From an uncultured Bacilli bacterium (GTDB taxonomy: Bacteria; Bacillota_I; Bacilli_A; RF39; UBA660): 23,398 nucleotides of DNA. Both the position numbers and the translations under genes were made by a program. The stretch lies in assembly GCA_934089275.1 (NCBI GenBank), contig CAKOJJ010000022.1, positions 1-23,398 of the forward strand, read 5' to 3'. Shown one piece after another: positions 22,352 to 23,398 of the stretch. Position 1 is the stretch's first letter. Every line of letters starts with the position of its first letter. Under the pieces are notes generated by a model. That model was not told where the DNA came from and ran no database searches. It worked only from the letters and a program-made list of their open reading frames with translations.

Positions 22352-23368
22352 TTGTTTTGCTCCTGCACTTGTTTTGTAATAATCTAATTGTTTTGATGTT
22401 CCTACTGATGTATCATTACTATTACTTTCCCATACTTCTTGCGCGTTTAACAAATATAGTTTATCTTGGGTTTCAAAGTTTGTTTCTCCTGATGTACTTC
22501 CATGTCCTGAGATTACTTTTGTTGTTATTATTACTTTTTGTAATTCACTTGGTAATGCATTATATATCGTTTCATTTATGTATGTACGTAATTCTGATTC
22601 TTTCCAACCACCTACATTTGTATCTGTGCTATTGAATTTTTGGCTTGTTATTATATCGGCAAATTCTACTACAAATCCACATGCTGTTTCACTTGTTTCA
22701 GTTGTACATTCACTCATATTGGATATTCTCACTATATGTGTTCCTAAATCTCCTAGGTCAACTTCTTTTGTATCTCCTATATTATATTTACTTGTATTTC
22801 CGGTTTGTACTGCTTTTTGGATTGTAGACCAACTATCACTTGAAAATGATACTGGTGTTGGTATATTGCTTCCTAATGTATCTCTTTCTACGGCATTAAA
22901 TTCTAATTTACATGTATATTCTTCACTTACTTCTTCTGTTGATGTTTTATCTAGTGTTATTGTTAATGTTCCATTTAGACTTTCTTTTGCTTTTACTACT
23001 GTTGCATCATTATCTAGTTTATTTTTGATACTTGTATATTTTGCTGTTGTTCCTTCTTTTGGTACACATGTTACTGTAACGTTTGCATCATAGTTACTTG
23101 AGTTATTTGTTACTTCATATGCTAATATACTTGTTTGATTTAATGTCTTTAGTTCTGAGGTTTCAAATGTAATTACTTTCTTTGTATCATCTATTACTGA
23201 ACTATATACATCCTTTCCATCTATACTTGCAGCTGTGAAGATTACTGAGAAATCTTCTTCATTTTCGCTTACTTTTGCATTTCCATTTATTACTAATGTT
23301 GTTGATACTGCTGCAAAGCCAATTGCCATTAGTAATATTGCTACTATAAGCATACTTTTCTTTTTCAT
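22205..23368 (-). CDS. Secreted protein with C-terminal DUF6273/lectin-like domain
   Basis: A 387-residue exported protein. The N-terminus (KKK, then a hydrophobic stretch to about residue 28) is a signal peptide or anchor resembling those of SipW-processed proteins. Residues ~30-160 form a beta-rich domain with two cysteines (C101, C153). Residues ~190-387 match the DUF6273 pattern: YNIGDTKEVDLG, FVVEFADI, GGWKESELRTYINETIYNALP, DKLYLLNAQEVW, then WWLRSA and a final GISPAFRI, with a likely disulfide C221-C230. This resembles C-type-lectin/FGE-like surface domains that bind ligands through a variable C-terminal face. The start follows GTAGGTAG. The last ~48 codons differ sharply in base composition from the rest of the gene (see the variable segment). 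No LPxTG motif is present. It lies upstream of the pilin-like operon but has its own terminator. The ligand is unknown. Confidence 0.85.
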   Translation of the reverse strand: MKKKSMLIVAILLMAIGFAAVSTTLVINGNAKVSENEEDFSVIFTAASIDGKDVYSSVIDDTKKVITFETSELKTLNQTSILAYEVTNNSSNYDANVTVTCVPKEGTTAKYTSIKNKLDNDATVVKAKESLNGTLTITLDKTSTEEVSEEYTCKLEFNAVERDTLGSNIPTPVSFSSDSWSTIQKAVQTGNTSKYNIGDTKEVDLGDLGTHIVRISNMSECTTETSETACGFVVEFADIITSQKFNSTDTNVGGWKESELRTYINETIYNALPSELQKVIITTKVISGHGSTSGETNFETQDKLYLLNAQEVWESNSNDTSVGTSKQLDYYKTSAGAKQYNGSYVSWWLRSAISNSTMAFLTVKGSGIWNGGVANGSYGISPAFRIA

Positions 23369-23398
23369 ATTCTACCTACTTTCTTCTATTTTATTTTA

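Noticed and set aside
22145..22387. 80-codon plus-strand frame antisense to the DUF6273 gene end
   Set aside because: It is open because the opposite strand is GC-rich there; there is no SD or promoter, and the minus-strand gene gives a coherent protein.
1..23398. Alternative genetic code (TGA = Trp), CRISPR arrays, insertion sequences, rRNA
   Set aside because: TGA ends several genes and Trp is TGG; no regularly spaced repeats, transposase genes with terminal repeats or rRNA segments were seen.

Overview
The window comes from a low-GC (about 30%) Gram-positive bacterium. Shine-Dalgarno sites are strong, promoters match the sigma-A consensus, and TGA is used as a stop (for example at 4696-4698), which excludes Mycoplasma-type code 4. 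Eukaryote/archaeal-type ProRS, a YlbL/YlbJ pair, YolD with a Y-family polymerase, zinc-ribbon membrane proteins and DUF6273-like surface proteins together suggest an uncultured gut Bacillota, Bacilli-like or near RF39. This placement is an inference.

Layout. 1-276: possible tail of a gene and two terminators. 277-3316 (minus): two paralogous zinc-ribbon, single-TM proteins with large extracellular domains, each with its own promoter. 3390-5009 (plus): a Y-family translesion polymerase and a YolD-like protein, with a good LexA (SOS) box inside the promoter. 5050-5126: tRNA-Ala(TGC) with its own promoter and terminator. 5237-6247 (plus): HD-domain phosphohydrolase, converging on cytidine deaminase (6277-6663, minus). 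6720-8474 (minus): three-TM protein displaying a beta-helix-like domain. 8593-8814 (plus): small two-TM protein. 8807-12012 (minus): surface-glycan operon (Wzy/ligase-like polymerase, GT4, GT2). 12127-15048 (minus): xseA-xseB-proS. 15278-18821 (minus): mutS and a YlbL-like PDZ/Lon protease. 18870-19709 (plus): short YlbJ-like membrane protein. 19686-22003 (minus): three pilin-like genes. 22205-23368 (minus): secreted protein with a C-terminal DUF6273/lectin-like domain.

Two functional themes stand out. The first is DNA and nucleotide metabolism: SOS polymerase, HD phosphohydrolase, Cdd, exonuclease VII and MutS. The second is the cell surface: zinc-ribbon sensors, beta-helix display protein, glycan synthesis, pilin-like proteins and the DUF6273 protein.

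The most interesting element is the last ~48 codons of the DUF6273 protein (22205-22351). GC jumps to about 48% there, third-position A becomes rare, and the encoded segment is the hypervariable face of a C-type-lectin-like fold, ending in a small hairpin. This looks like the variable repeat of a diversity-generating retroelement or of another cassette-exchange system. No reverse transcriptase or template repeat lies in the window, so this remains a hypothesis.
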